Source: Zanthoxylum bungeanum (taxonomy: Eukaryota > Streptophyta > Magnoliopsida > Sapindales > Rutaceae). From it: a DNA stretch of 64,000 nucleotides. Below are positions 22,732 through 33,857 of the stretch, one piece after another. The stretch spans positions 1 through 64,000 of the forward strand of contig SKCR01007571.1 of NCBI GenBank assembly GCA_019454045.1. Reading direction: 5' to 3'. Positions within the stretch are counted from its first letter, which is position 1. Each line of letters starts with the position of its first letter. Both the position numbers and the translations under genes were made by a program. Under the pieces are notes generated by a model that saw only the letters and a list, made by a program, of their open reading frames with translations, searched no databases and was not told the origin of the DNA.

Positions 22732-23214
22732 GGTAGACAACTCATTGTCAATCACTCAATAGTGAATCTTGGTTTTCCGGTCTTGGTCGTTTCTCATCGT
22801 GACAACTTTGGCACGTTCACAATGAGGCGTACCAAGAGTGACCTCATCAATGATAAACTCAAGCTACTTGCGTAACCCTGACAGCTTTGGCAGGATTCCA
22901 CTTTCGCTTGAATTTATCTTATATCATATATACATCCGGCATAAATAAATTTCCATTGGCTACATCCTCACAGCTTTGGCAAGTTCTCGGATGTAGTCAT
23001 AGAAAAGATATCCATAAAATGTATTGATAAGACGGACCATGTAACATGCATCAAATACATAATTAACATACAGCCTTATAACTAGGGATTTTCCGCAAAA
23101 GATGCTTTTACTTTATTTAATCAAATTAAATAAACACAGGCATGCATAAAGTAAAGATTAAATTAAACATTGAATTTAAAGGCATAATCATATCGAGTGT
23201 TCAGAATCAGACTC
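22732..23214 (-). mobile_element. leader of a second copia family (partial)
   Basis: Minus-strand region downstream of a tRNA-Met PBS. It carries three spaced diverged copies of a phrase that on the plus strand reads ACAGCTTTGGCA (22801-22817, 22879-22895, 22967-22985). No gag start is seen before it is cut at the Athila-like LTR near 22731. It is unrelated in sequence to the A-E leader. Confidence 0.55.
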
Positions 23215-23226
23215 GCTCTGATACCA
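23215..23226 (-). promoter_or_regulatory. PBS of second copia family, initiator tRNA-Met type
   Basis: Complement reads TGGTATCAGAGC exactly, three bases from the LTR end at 23230. Better preserved than the PBS of A, C or D. Confidence 0.85.
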
Positions 23227-23229
23227 TAT

Positions 23230-25028
23230 TGTAGGGATTTTATAGGGAATATCCGGTATGCAGCGGAACACGGAAAATCAAAAATTTTTCGATTTCAATA
23301 AATTTTATTGGATCAATTAAATAAACTTATTTATTTAATTACCCAATACTTAAAAACTGAAATTTAACTAAAGAAATCAAATTTCTTAAAAATTACCGTT
23401 TGACCCATAAACTTTGCTTTTTATTCATTTTAGTCCTCAAATTGTCAAATACAATTTTGGATGATTCCAAATCAATTCTAAAATGATTTCCAACATGTCC
23501 AACACATCAAAAATAAATTGCAACAAAATCCCCAATTTTTCTTAAATTGCCGAACAGCCCACAAATTTTCAGTTTTTGCAATTGGTCCATTTTTTTCAAA
23601 ACATTTCAAGATCAAAATCCAATCAACCCAAAATTTATTATGCATCATTATGAAACCTAATTTTACAATTTCTTCAAATTGACAAATTACACCAAATTAA
23701 ACAAATTCAATACTTTAATTCAATCTTTGCTACACCAAACAAGCCACACCACCATGAAACAACTGAAGAACAATTCTAGGTCATGAATGAGTGGCTAAAA
23801 AACTCAAGAATGGCAACATGATTATCAAATAATTAAAAGTAAGCTTTCGAAACCATTTCAAGCTTACTTTATTAACATACATGCTTTCATCTTTAAAACA
23901 AGTTCACAACCATTTAATTACAAACCAAAAGTGTAGAGACAACATCCTAGCAACACATGTTGAAGCTAAGCTTGAGAGAAACAATTTCTTAGTTGAAAAG
24001 TTTAAGAAAAACCTTATAAAATCCAAGTATTTTCAACCTTTTTCTTCTTGTTCTTCAACTTTGCTCTCAACCTTTTTGTAATGTTTTTGGTAACTTGTTG
24101 TTATGAAACAAATGAAAAACAAAACCATTTTATTAGTCACCCCACTTGGCCGAAACTTCAAAGACAAATTTCATGATATTTTTCAATTTTTCATTTCAAT
24201 TAATTAAATAAAAAATGAGATACAAACTTTTGGTATTTCATCATTAAACCATTTAATGTTAATAACCAAGTGTAACCAATAACCTAAGGCCATTTACTTA
24301 CTTTAATAAAGCAAAACATGGCTTAAGATATTTTGATACTTTAATTAATTTAATCATATAACATTATATAATTAAATAATTAAATAAAAATTTCTTAAAT
24401 ATATGTATTATATTTACATTAAATAATAAAAATACATATATCAATCATATATGTCAAAAAAACACAATTGAAATTTAATTAATGCGTATTTAATAAAATC
24501 AAATATTAAATACAAATACACATCAATTAGAAAATGACCATTAGGTCCCTTTATATGTAATTTTCGTTTAACCGTTTTAAACAGTTATAAATAATCAGTA
24601 TTATTCATAATCATTGTCCTAGTGCTCTACGCGTATATTTCACTAGTGAGATTCTATAGATTCAGGCATATCCATCACGAAATCCAATTTTGTGTCCATA
24701 ATTTACCCACCCGTAAATTATGACGACCAAGGATAAACTCGCTGAATCATACAGGTCGATGTCATGGCATATGTTTAATTCTTCTATCAGAGGTATCCAG
24801 ATATATCCTAGAGATATAGATGTAAAAATCAAATCTCTATATAGACAATCCCGTCGACGTCTCTATTAGAAATCTCTAAAGGAACAATTAAAACTTACTT
24901 CTAAAGTGTACCATGGGCCCATGATTTTTTATCTGATTGCTAATTATATATTGACTACCTATGCTCTATACACAGAACTAACATATCTTATCTTGACACA
25001 CACAAGACACCATGAGGATCTGTCCACA
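23230..25028 (-). repeat. LTR of second copia family
   Basis: On the minus strand it starts TGTGGACAGATCCTCATGG at 25028 and ends CCCTACA at 23230, followed by the PBS, so it is a 5' LTR of about 1.8 kb. AT-rich; the open stretch 23881-24081 is not convincing as a gene. The other LTR and coding region are absent from the window. Lineage within copia was not determined. Confidence 0.75.
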
Positions 25029-25029
25029 C

Positions 25030-25230
25030 TGTAGGCACTGCATTTTTGCATATAAGCCCGATGATGAGTCTCGTATGGAGACACTACCTCTTTAGTTGTG
25101 AAAGCCGCGGGAAACGGACGTTGGAAGGGTAAAGTTGGAAATTAGCATTTTGTCAGATTTAACTCGCTTGTTTCACTTCGGGTTCGCTTTTTGGACCTCC
25201 GTTTTAAAACTTAACCTTAAATAATTGCTT
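25030..25230 (+). repeat. 5' fragment of a Tat/Ogre-like LTR
   Basis: Starts TGTAGGCACTGCATTTTTGC and matches, on the opposite strand, the starts of the LTRs at 42959 and 45010, including 'GAGTCTCGTATGGAG' and 'CGCGGGAAACGGACGTTGG'. Similarity fades near 25230. About 200 bp of a roughly 2-kb LTR. Confidence 0.75.
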
Positions 25231-25436
25231 TGATTTGCTTTTTCTGTTGTAAATTTTTTTTTATTTTCACCGACAAGATCATTTTACTTTTGACTTTCAC
25301 GATTTATTTTAACGTTCATTTAACAATTTTCATTTGGCAGGTACTAGTGCCTTTTACTCACCCTTTTCAGGATCTATAAATTCAGCTCGTTATTCCTCTC
25401 TCGACACAACCAGATAAAAATTCAGAGAAGAGAGAA
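25231..25436 (+). other. unassigned stretch before the LOG copy
   Basis: AT-rich; I recognise no repeat here. The last 70 bp (CT-rich, then AGAGAAGAGAGAA before an ATG) look like a plant 5' UTR and may be the start of the copied LOG transcript. Confidence 0.3.
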
Positions 25437-26088
25437 ATGGAAAACTACTTCCAAATGACGAGTTAATCATATCTGTTGTTTGTGGATCTAACTCGGGTCC
25501 AAACCAGAATTTGTTGAGGCCGCAAAAGAATTGGGAGAGTTATAGCAGACGAAAACATTGCATTTAATATATGGCGGTGGCAATCTTGGATTAATGGGAT
25601 GTGTTCAAAAGCGTGCGTGCAAGAATGTGGCAGCCATGTTTTAGGAATCATTCCAAAAATTAGCAGATACAAACCTCATCGGAGACTAAAATGGAGAGGA
25701 ATGCATTGTCTCAAGCATGTCTAAACAACTTATTGAAATGGTCAATCACACTGACGCTTTCATTGCTTTACCAGGATGGATAGGCACATTGGAAGAAATA
25801 TTCACAGTTGCATCATGGGAAAATTTGAACATCCACCAGAAACCCATTGGACTACTTAATGTGGATAGATTTTTCGATTTTCTTTTTGTATTTCTTCTAG
25901 ATGCTAACAAAAATGGGTTCATCTCGAAACCGGTAAAAGACATATTCCTAACTGCGAGAAAAACTGATGAATTAATTGACCAACTCTTAGCCTATGAACC
26001 CAAAATCGACCCCATTGTTTCCAAATTGAACTGGTCAGATAGCGATCGTAGCAAGAAGCGTAAATTAGATTTAGATCTTAATCGGTAA
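25437..26088 (+). pseudogene. LOG: LOG-family cytokinin riboside 5'-monophosphate phosphoribohydrolase, damaged copy
   Basis: LOG enzymes release active cytokinin bases from nucleotide precursors in plant cells. From the ATG at 25437, pieces in shifting frames read VCGSNSG, 'EFVEAAKELG', IYGGGNLGLMG and 'HVLGIIPK' in LOG order. From 25717 to 26088 one frame is open for 123 codons: DAFIALPG, GTLEE, KPIGLLNVD, 'NGFIS' and SKLNW. The signature PGGxGTxxE reads P-G-W-I-G-T-L-E-E, so the second Gly is Trp, and the conserved Arg before it is not seen. At least five small frameshifts and a TAA fall in the first 280 bp, none in the last 372. No introns are visible, although LOG genes normally have several, so a retrocopy is likely. 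The C-terminus adds KKRKLDLDLNR. It sits between a Tat-like LTR fragment and an Athila-like tail. Confidence 0.8.
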
Positions 26089-27370
26089 TTTTTAGTTATA
26101 GATGCAATTGTCAAATCCGCGCTAACCGAGTGATATCTTCTAAACCCTTCATCTTCTTTTTAAGACATGGGGGACAATGTCTCAATTAGGTTTGGGGGAG
26201 GGAATATTTGACTTGCTTGTTTTTATTTGTTTTGTTATTTTTTACCTTTTTATGTATTTTTAATTAAATTTGTTTTTTTTTTCTATTTGAAATTTTTTAA
26301 CTAACCAGGTGGAATTTTGTTTGAGATAGCCGTGTAAGGAATTTCCACTCATGAGATGTATCTCAACCTATTTCGTAATAAGTTAATTTTGTTTATTTTC
26401 CTTTTGAATTATTTAAATTATTTGAATTCTCCATAATACTGACCAAATTGGATCTTCCTATGCTAAGTTGATAGGTATTATCAACATACATGGTAACATA
26501 CAGCCATGAGTTGTAAGTGAAAGGTTTGTAATATTCAGTGCTCTAGTTTAATTATAGGAAGCATCTCAAAGCGATGGAATAAAAAAAATGTGTATATAAA
26601 TAATTAAACCATTGTTTTACTTAGTAACCGGGCATCTTGCCTCAGTAAGTAGAGATTGTTTGCATCAAATAGTAAAAGCATCAGTTAATAATAATAAAGT
26701 TTCTACTTAGTAACCGGGCGTTTTGCCTCAGTAAGCAGAGATTTTTCATGTCAAAACGATATAACTTTATGACATATGAGATCAGAGTAATTAAGTCTGT
26801 AGCGGTGTTTTTAACACTTAGTGCTCTAAAGCCAACTGGTTTGGGAGTTACTGGCCCAAAACTCGTTATATTGATTAAAGATGTTATAAAAAAAAAGAGA
26901 AAAATAAAAATTCCATTGCCAACGGGTATGAAATCTGATATAACTTTAGGACAAAAATATTACTTTCTTTTCAACTACACTTATGAATATTGTGGGCATA
27001 ATAATTTGATTAATACCTTTTTGGTTGTGTATATGGAGAATGGTTAAAAATAATCGGAGAATTTACTTATTTGTAATTTAGAAAGAAAGAAACAACTACT
27101 ACTTTTGGATAAGAAATTTCACTTGTTTAGTTACTAATTTTTTTCTTCTTGTCTTTTTGCTTTTGTCTGCAATTCATTGACGTTGTGGTTCGTCACTGTA
27201 AGCCCTCACGAGACTACAACTCGTCCACTAGGGACACTAGGGGTTTTAAAGGCTTGTTGCATTCGCTAACTGCAACGTGATCCCTTCGAAAGTGGTTATT
27301 TAATTAGTTTCAGTTGTTTATTTTATTTATGTTTTGCTCGAGGACTAGTAAAATGTTAGGTTTAGGTGTG
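26089..27370 (+). mobile_element. second Athila-like 3' tail
   Basis: Contains 'GGGGGACAATGTCTCAATTA' and 'GGTTTGGGGGAGGG' (about 26168-26205), a G-rich tract typical of the region after pol in Athila-type elements, then AT-rich sequence, a repeated stem-like unit, and from about 27125 the same tail as 20681-20931. It ends in 'GCTCGAGGACTAGTAAAATG' and the LTR start at 27371. A 99-codon frame at 26748-27047 matches nothing I know and is probably chance. Confidence 0.6.
26619..26743 (+). repeat. two copies of an inverted-type 39-bp unit
   Basis: Units at 26619-26658 and 26705-26743 share ACTTAGTAACCGGGC...GCCTCAGTAAG. Within each unit CTTA/TAAG and GGGC/GCC face each other and could form a stem. 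They lie in the Athila-like tail. Confidence 0.6.
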
Positions 27371-27551
27371 TGATGAGCAGAAAATATATCAAATTTACCG
27401 ACCCATTTACTTAATATTTTGTCTAGTTTCTCGACTCTTATGACCTTTTTGATATGTTTAGTTTATCTTACAGATAAAATAAAATTGGGACTCAATGGAA
27501 TCAATCAGGACGAAATGTGGAAGAAATAAGGCCAAAAACTGTACTTGACAT
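27371..27551 (+). repeat. Athila-like LTR start, interrupted by element C
   Basis: TGATGAGCAGAAAATATATC onward matches 20932-21110. The match ends at GACAT (27547-27551), where the copia LTR of element C begins, so C inserted here. The remainder of this LTR is not found on the far side because C is itself cut at 36976. Confidence 0.7.
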
Positions 27552-29609
27552 TGTTGGTTTTATTCTAGGTCCCAAGATCATCAAACAAGCATGAAGATGT
27601 GTGAAATACATATCAAAGAAGTTGCGGAATACTTACATTGATCGGTTGAGACGATTTGAAGACAAACAAAACCATTTTTCAGCCTCCAAGGTGCGCCCAC
27701 TGCATGCAGTCCACTGCTCAAAAATTTCAGTTTTTGAGTCTTCAAGAATCCAAGATTTCGAGCTTCAATCTTCGTCGTTTGATTCCCGGCTCGTGGGTGG
27801 GTTTCCCTAACACCTTCGTATGCCTCTTAGAAGTGTACTAGCACTGGATCTTGCCACAAAATCCACAAATATGCTCCATCATTCACGCCATTTCTTGACA
27901 GTGAGCAGCCCCTTGGGCTGTGAAGGAGAAGAGATGGGAGAGAGATAGAGTTGTCTAGGGTTTACTAAAATCCATCTAATGAATAATAATAATTACTAAA
28001 GTGTAGAGAAATATTTTGCTTTTATATTTAGGTGAAACCATTTCACCTTTTACCCTAAACTTGGTAGGTGTGGGTAAATGGTTTGTAAAAGCAAAACAAG
28101 GTATGGGTGGTAGGTTACACCTACCACACATGGGCCCCACATATTTGAATTCAAAATTCAAATATCTCTACGAACATTTGCCGCGGCTCGGTTCCGTTTA
28201 ATCCGATTAAACGAACTTCCGTCGTTAAATAATTAAATCTAATTTAATTAAATATCGATGCGACGAATATATTATGAACGTCGTTTACGAATTAATTCTA
28301 AAATTAATTCGTTCGTTCACATTAAAGTCCGACTTTAATTCGTAATGAAATCCAATTTATTAATATATCCGATATATTAATTTTAGCCCATTCGAATAAA
28401 TTAAATAGAAAAATCAAATTTAACTATTAAATTTATTTTACCGATTAATTCCAAATTAATCACGTTCTCTCTCTTAGACGATACTTTATCCCAGATAAAA
28501 TATCTCCGTAATTAATCCCATATTAATTTTCTCTCTCATCAAATAATCCCAGATTAATTAAAGTGCGAGTCATACGTTCATCAGTGTATCATTGGGAAGC
28601 GACCCATGAGATCTCCGGATATGTTGGTAGTAAATTCGGTCATCGGACTATCCGAACACGTACGTACCAAGTACTACGTTTTTACCGATTCACAAGACAA
28701 GGTTGGCTTCTAGATCAAAGCGACAAGCCTACCCAATTCTCCGGAAATATCCTTACAGGAATATATTGATCTGTATCAGGCGTAGTATACATCGTATAGT
28801 GCATATCGATCTAGTATCGGATGGTCACGTGCTAGGCTGGGGCTGGAGTTGTGTCTGCCCCATACGAAGCACATGTCGGATGTCTGGTAACTAGTCTCTA
28901 TAATCGGATATACATGACCTAGTCATAATATCCCGATGGCGCGCAGCACTTAAGAGCACTAATACCGTATCCTACGTGACATCATCTCCACTATGACTGG
29001 AGTGATACTTCCGTCTTGACATCACACCCAATACTCTACGATTTTCAATATACCCAGTATTGGCGTACACAGAACCGGTTAAAGCCCTGGACGACCTCAA
29101 CCAAAGTATATGATTGTCATAAGTATTAGCGGTGCAAGTCTCAGGTTAAGACCAAATACACCTACCCTGATGTCAGACTCCATAGACACATAGTCAAACT
29201 ACCAATGGGATTCCGAGGGGGTCTATCCAGAGCGAAGCTGTTTCCCGTACTATCGGTGAACACAACCTCCTACTACACTTGCATAGTATCCAATACTTAA
29301 ATATATGAGAACTATGCCCGTTATGCCCTCACAACGTGCACAAGTGCAATACTAGTCTTTTACGCATTACCGATGTCCAATCTCGATAATACTGACTAGG
29401 GATATTAATGATTATCCTTTGTGGACTGATACTGTCTCATATCATTCTCAATCCAGGAACTAATCATAGGGACCTCCTATCATTTATATATCTAAGGTGA
29501 TCTAATCACAAATGATTAAGATAGCAATCTCCTTTGTCACATAGTTAATTTGTACAACAACACCATGATCTGTACAAATAGTGACGCTATGGGTCATAAT
29601 TGTCCAACA
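27552..29609 (-). repeat. 3' LTR of element C
   Basis: Starts TGTTGGACAAT at 29609 after a PPT and ends AAAACCAACA at 27552; 2058 bp. Very similar to the 5' LTR over the shared part, for example 27552-27800 against 35539-35790, indicating a fairly recent insertion. GTGCTAGCAC is altered to GTACTAGCAC (complement) here. Confidence 0.87.
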
Positions 29610-29620
29610 TTCTCCCACTT
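29610..29620 (-). promoter_or_regulatory. polypurine tract of element C
   Basis: Complement reads AAGTGGGAGAA directly before the 3' LTR. Confidence 0.75.
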
Positions 29621-32440
29621 GGCCTATAGCCAGTCACTCGAGTGCCTAAAACACGAACTATGTACGGTTCGCTCAAACTGCTGAGAAAAGGTTTTCGTCA
29701 GTGGATTTACATGATTATCGTCTGACGCGATTTATACGATCATCACATCGCCACGATGTATGATCCGAACGAATCAGATGAACATCGAAGTATATATCTG
29801 GATCGTTGATGAGGACCATTAATTCTTTAGCCTGTGCTGACGCCTAGCTCATGCTAACAGAACTATATCTAATCTAATTAGATTTATTATCGACCCAAAT
29901 GGCTTCTATTGCTGCCTCAGCTGCAGCAATAATCCGCATTTGTTGTTTATATGGTAACAATATCTTGCTTGGAAGATTTCCAGCTCACTGTTCCGGTATT
30001 CTAAACTTTATAATACCGTTTGCGACTTATAGTCGTCTTTATCTGTTTGGAAACTTGCTACAGTGATCCCAGTCACTTCAAGTTCTCCTTCTCCATAGTC
30101 TAAGATAGCATCTTTAGTTCTCTGAGATACTAACGAATTCTTAACTTCAATCCAGTGACTATCACTGGATTAGTCTGATTGTGTCTCCATACGATCAAAG
30201 CGTATGAGACACCAGGTCACGTACATTTTAAATGTACAATTTCTCAGAGAGTGTTAACAACTTTAAATTATCCAATAGATCTTTATTCCTAGAATAAAGG
30301 TTGTTACTCCTAAGAATTCTACGGAGAATTATTCGAAAGCCAAGCTTTCGTCGAGTTTTATGGGAATATCATTTCCAAGAAATGACATATATTATCATTA
30401 TTTTATACATGACATTTATTGTCAGTGCGCTCCCACTAACTCCTTATATACACAAGAATTTTTTTTTTTTTGAATTAAATCATACACCATTATGATTACA
30501 TCAAAACGTCAGCTCCAAGAACCTATGCTTGCTTTAATCCAAACATGGATCGAACAACCCGCAAACCTAGTTTGCTGGTTTAGGTACGACAAAATCGTCA
30601 GGATGTTATAAACATCCTCCAAAAGGTTTCCGTTTAAGGAAAGCGATTTTGATCTTCAACTGACACATTTCATAAATGAAATATGCAGTATCAGCAAGCA
30701 TCATCCCAATGGATTTACCGTGGCAACAGGTAAAAGGTTGAACCGTAATCAACACAATGTTGATAACAATACCTTTTCGTTAAAAGCCTAGCTTTGTACG
30801 TTGGTATGTTGCCATCCATGTATGTCTTCCTTGAAGACTTATACTGTACCAATAGGCATAATGTCTTGTGGTACATCAACTAGTGTCCAAACATAGTTGG
30901 TATACATGGAATCCATTTTGGACTCATGGCACTTTGCCATAATAGGGAGTCGATACCTTGTATCACTTCCTCAAACGTAGTTGGTTGGTCTACCTAATAG
31001 ATTGACATCTTTATGAGGTGATATCAGAAACCCATACCCCAGGTTGTTTTCTGATTCTCCCGATCTACGCGGTTCTTGTGTATTCGAAGATTAATGGTAT
31101 AGTTTCATCATTGATGAACTATCTGTGTTCCATTAAGGACTTCGTGCCTTGAACAGTATTACTCCGACTTTCATCGAGTTATACCATTCTCCCACTTACC
31201 ACTGCATATCGGTATTCCTCTTAGGAAAACCGCATGGTGAGCAACAATAACATTGTTCTCTCGTGAGATGCAAAAGTACTATACTTATGGTTTCCCCTAG
31301 GATAACCTATAATTGGCACTTATCCTATTTGGGTTTTAGTTTGGTATCATCCAAACATATGCCTAGCATACCCAAATCATCAGGAATGAGAAACCCGGTT
31401 TCTTTCCCGTTCATATCTAATATGATATCTGTCAAACAGATTTATATGGAACCTTATTCTAAATAAGAATTGCACTGTTAATGCATATCCGTTGAAGGAA
31501 ATGGTAGCTCAGAGCGACTCATGATTAACCTTATCATGTCCAACAAAATTCGGTTTCTCCGTACGGACACACCGTCAAACTGACATGTCCTAGGAGGAGT
31601 CCTCATTGAAAGAATACTATACTCTTTCACGTATGTTTGAAACTTACTGCTTAAGTATTTTCCATTACGGTCTTACCGCGATGGTTTAATACTTTAGATG
31701 ATCTGTTTGTCTACTTCGTGTCGAAACTCTAAAATTTATCGATTTGTGTTCTTCAAAAGAAACACATAACCATAATGTGATGCCACATCCGTTAAGGTCA
31801 CGAAATATTCATATTCATATCTAGTATTGCTAGATATGGGCCCACCTACTTCACTATGAATAGGGCTAACAGATCGATGGCACTATTACTATTACCAAGT
31901 AAATAGCGTTTCAGGTACTTTACCTAGTAAACTAGATTCGTAGACTTTATTTGAATAGTCAAATCAGTCCTAGTACCCACTCTTCAAAAGCGTGGATATA
32001 CGAGTCTTGTTTAATTGTGTCCCAGACAACAATGCCACAAATAAGTCTCTACTGATCAAATCAGTTTGAGCTATATATTTGTCATTTTATATGTTTGAGA
32101 TTTATTTATATTCAAAATATAAATTCTGTTACTCACATCTAATGTGTTTATCTTAATATCATTCTTTATATAATGAAACACTTTAGTGTTATAGAATATA
32201 AAGGTCTATTCGCAACGGATTAAACACTGATATAAGATATGTTTCTAGTCAAACTAGTTACATTATAACAGTTCCTAATTTAAGTACATACCCAAAAGGT
32301 AGTTCCTAAACTTAGGGTTCTACGGTCGAAACAGCGACTTTCATCCTGTTTCCGATTCGCAGATTAATCTCAGCTTGAAGTCAGTATCCTGCTCACAGCA
32401 GATTCTGAACATCAATCCATACAATTTATGTACCATACTA
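29621..32440 (-). pseudogene. pol: copia pol remnant of element C
   Basis: Minus-strand protease (TAA at 32426-32428, same site as in Z, B and D), pre-integrase, integrase with Asp to Glu at 31850-31852, linker (about 31020-31560), RT (30290-31020) and RNase H with tail (29621-30290). The YxDD site (about 30395-30415) contains the same AATAATGATAATA string as B and D. RNase H still shows the 'SWKSSKQD' neighbourhood in one frame. Not functional. Confidence 0.72.
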
Positions 32441-33020
32441 AGTATTTTAAAATCCAATTTTAATACTAGTAATAGACATAATATTGACAAACATTCTTAA
32501 AGTCAGAGCCTTGCCTTTTCTTTAATTCCTTCGTGTCGCCATATCCAAACGGCAGTCACTTTAGGATATGTCTTTTATCTTCCCAGAAGATCATAATGAT
32601 TTTGCCTTTGCCCTTTCAAATATTTCAGAAGCCTTTGGCCAAGCCTTGGGTTTCTAGAATATTGAAGTATGGTGCGCCTTGCGCCACTTACCTAATTGCA
32701 AAGTTTGACTTTATCTCCTCGAGAATAGTCTTTAACCCTCCAAGAGTTATTTATTGCAATTTCAATACTTCTTAAATCTAATCATAGATTTATGACAAGT
32801 ATATCGAATTAAGCACTTAAGTTATCATCACATAAATCTTCCAAAGATTATGCTATACTATTTGCTTAATTCCTAGCTTAGGCATAATAGGTTATTTTAT
32901 CAAATAAAGTAACTTATTATTTATTTCCAGGACCATCCTGAAATTATTCCCAATTAAAATATAGTCGTTTAAATACATTTTCACCTAGGATTATGTTTTA
33001 AACACTAATCTTTCATTCAT
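32441..33020 (-). pseudogene. gag: copia gag remnant of element C
   Basis: ATG is kept at the start (complement of 33018-33020), unlike Z, A and D, but the frame stops within ten codons, at the TAA shared with the other copies. The same central gag deletion is present (junction near 32755). The zinc knuckle region near 32530-32560 is mostly deleted. Confidence 0.62.
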
Positions 33021-33405
33021 CTTGATTCTAATAGTCCAACTATTTAATCAACGATTCGTGGTACTATGTATTATATTGATTATTATAGTCCAACTATACA
33101 ATCAAATATAATTTAAATCAATTAACCTCAATTACATTGATTACTATAATCCAATTATAAAATCAACTGTAAATTAATTAATTCAAATATATTGATTACT
33201 ATAATCCAATTATATAATCAACTATAATACAGTCCAACTGCTTATTAAAACAACAATTTAAATATTAGTCCAACTAACATTTAATTTATATGACGAATAA
33301 TTTGAATGAGCGCGTATGGCAAGTAATTAAACGAATATTGCAAATTCAATTCTTGCCTCCTCCCACTATTTTTCGGCGAGCCTCTAACCCTCTGTCGAGT
33401 ACTCG

Positions 33406-33436
33406 GGAAACCGTGTTTCCTAGTGGGCTAGGATCC
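33406..33436 (-). promoter_or_regulatory. conserved leader hairpin block, element C
   Basis: Complement gives GGATCC, CCTAG-ccca-CTAGG and GGAAAC-acg-GTTTCC, identical in pairing to element A. About 390 bp upstream of gag. Confidence 0.45.
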
Positions 33437-33575
33437 CGTTAAATAACACACAATCTTGACTTTGGCCAACAAATTGTATGATAATTAACTAGGTAGATCT
33501 CTAAGATCAATTGGATCTCATCCAATTCCTAGATCCGGTAGGGAGACATCCAAGTCCGAAACATATATCTTATAT

Positions 33576-33857
33576 ATGCCAATACATCCAATGTATTACC
33601 TAACCCTTTTTCCTCTGAATCAACTAAGCCTTGGCTTTGGCACAACAAACCTAATGATCCCAGTCAAGCGCGACCCATTAACCATGGAAAGTTTCGTAAT
33701 CAATGTCGATGGACAAGAAGTGGTCTTATCTTTGGCCAACAAACCACAACTTGGACAAGACACCAATATAGAACAAAACTCTCGTGATTCAAACACATCT
33801 TCGACGGACAAATGGCTTGACTTTGGCCAACAACCCAATGCCAGTTTCGGATCTTGA
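33576..33857 (+). CDS. conserved antisense reading frame in the copia leader (copy 1)
   Basis: 93 codons on the strand opposite to element C. The core VINVDGQEVVL-S-LANKPQLG is nearly identical to frames at 49847-50107 and 52171-52404 in element D. It resembles no family I can name, with no signal peptide or membrane segment. Part of its composition comes from the repeated GGCCAAAGTCAAG phrase read backwards (the LANKP/FGQQ pieces). Equivalent frames in A and at 45071-45614 are broken. It may be an accidental open frame; extra antisense frames are, however, known in plant LTR retrotransposons. Confidence 0.3.
   Translation: MPIHPMYYLTLFPLNQLSLGFGTTNLMIPVKRDPLTMESFVINVDGQEVVLSLANKPQLGQDTNIEQNSRDSNTSSTDKWLDFGQQPNASFGS

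Noticed and set aside
25746..25943. 65-codon minus-strand frame inside the LOG copy
   Set aside because: Shadow of the LOG coding strand.
26748..27047. 99-codon frame in the Athila-like tail as an env-like gene
   Set aside because: No signal peptide or clear membrane helix, no counterpart at 20681-20931, and the surrounding tail is non-coding.
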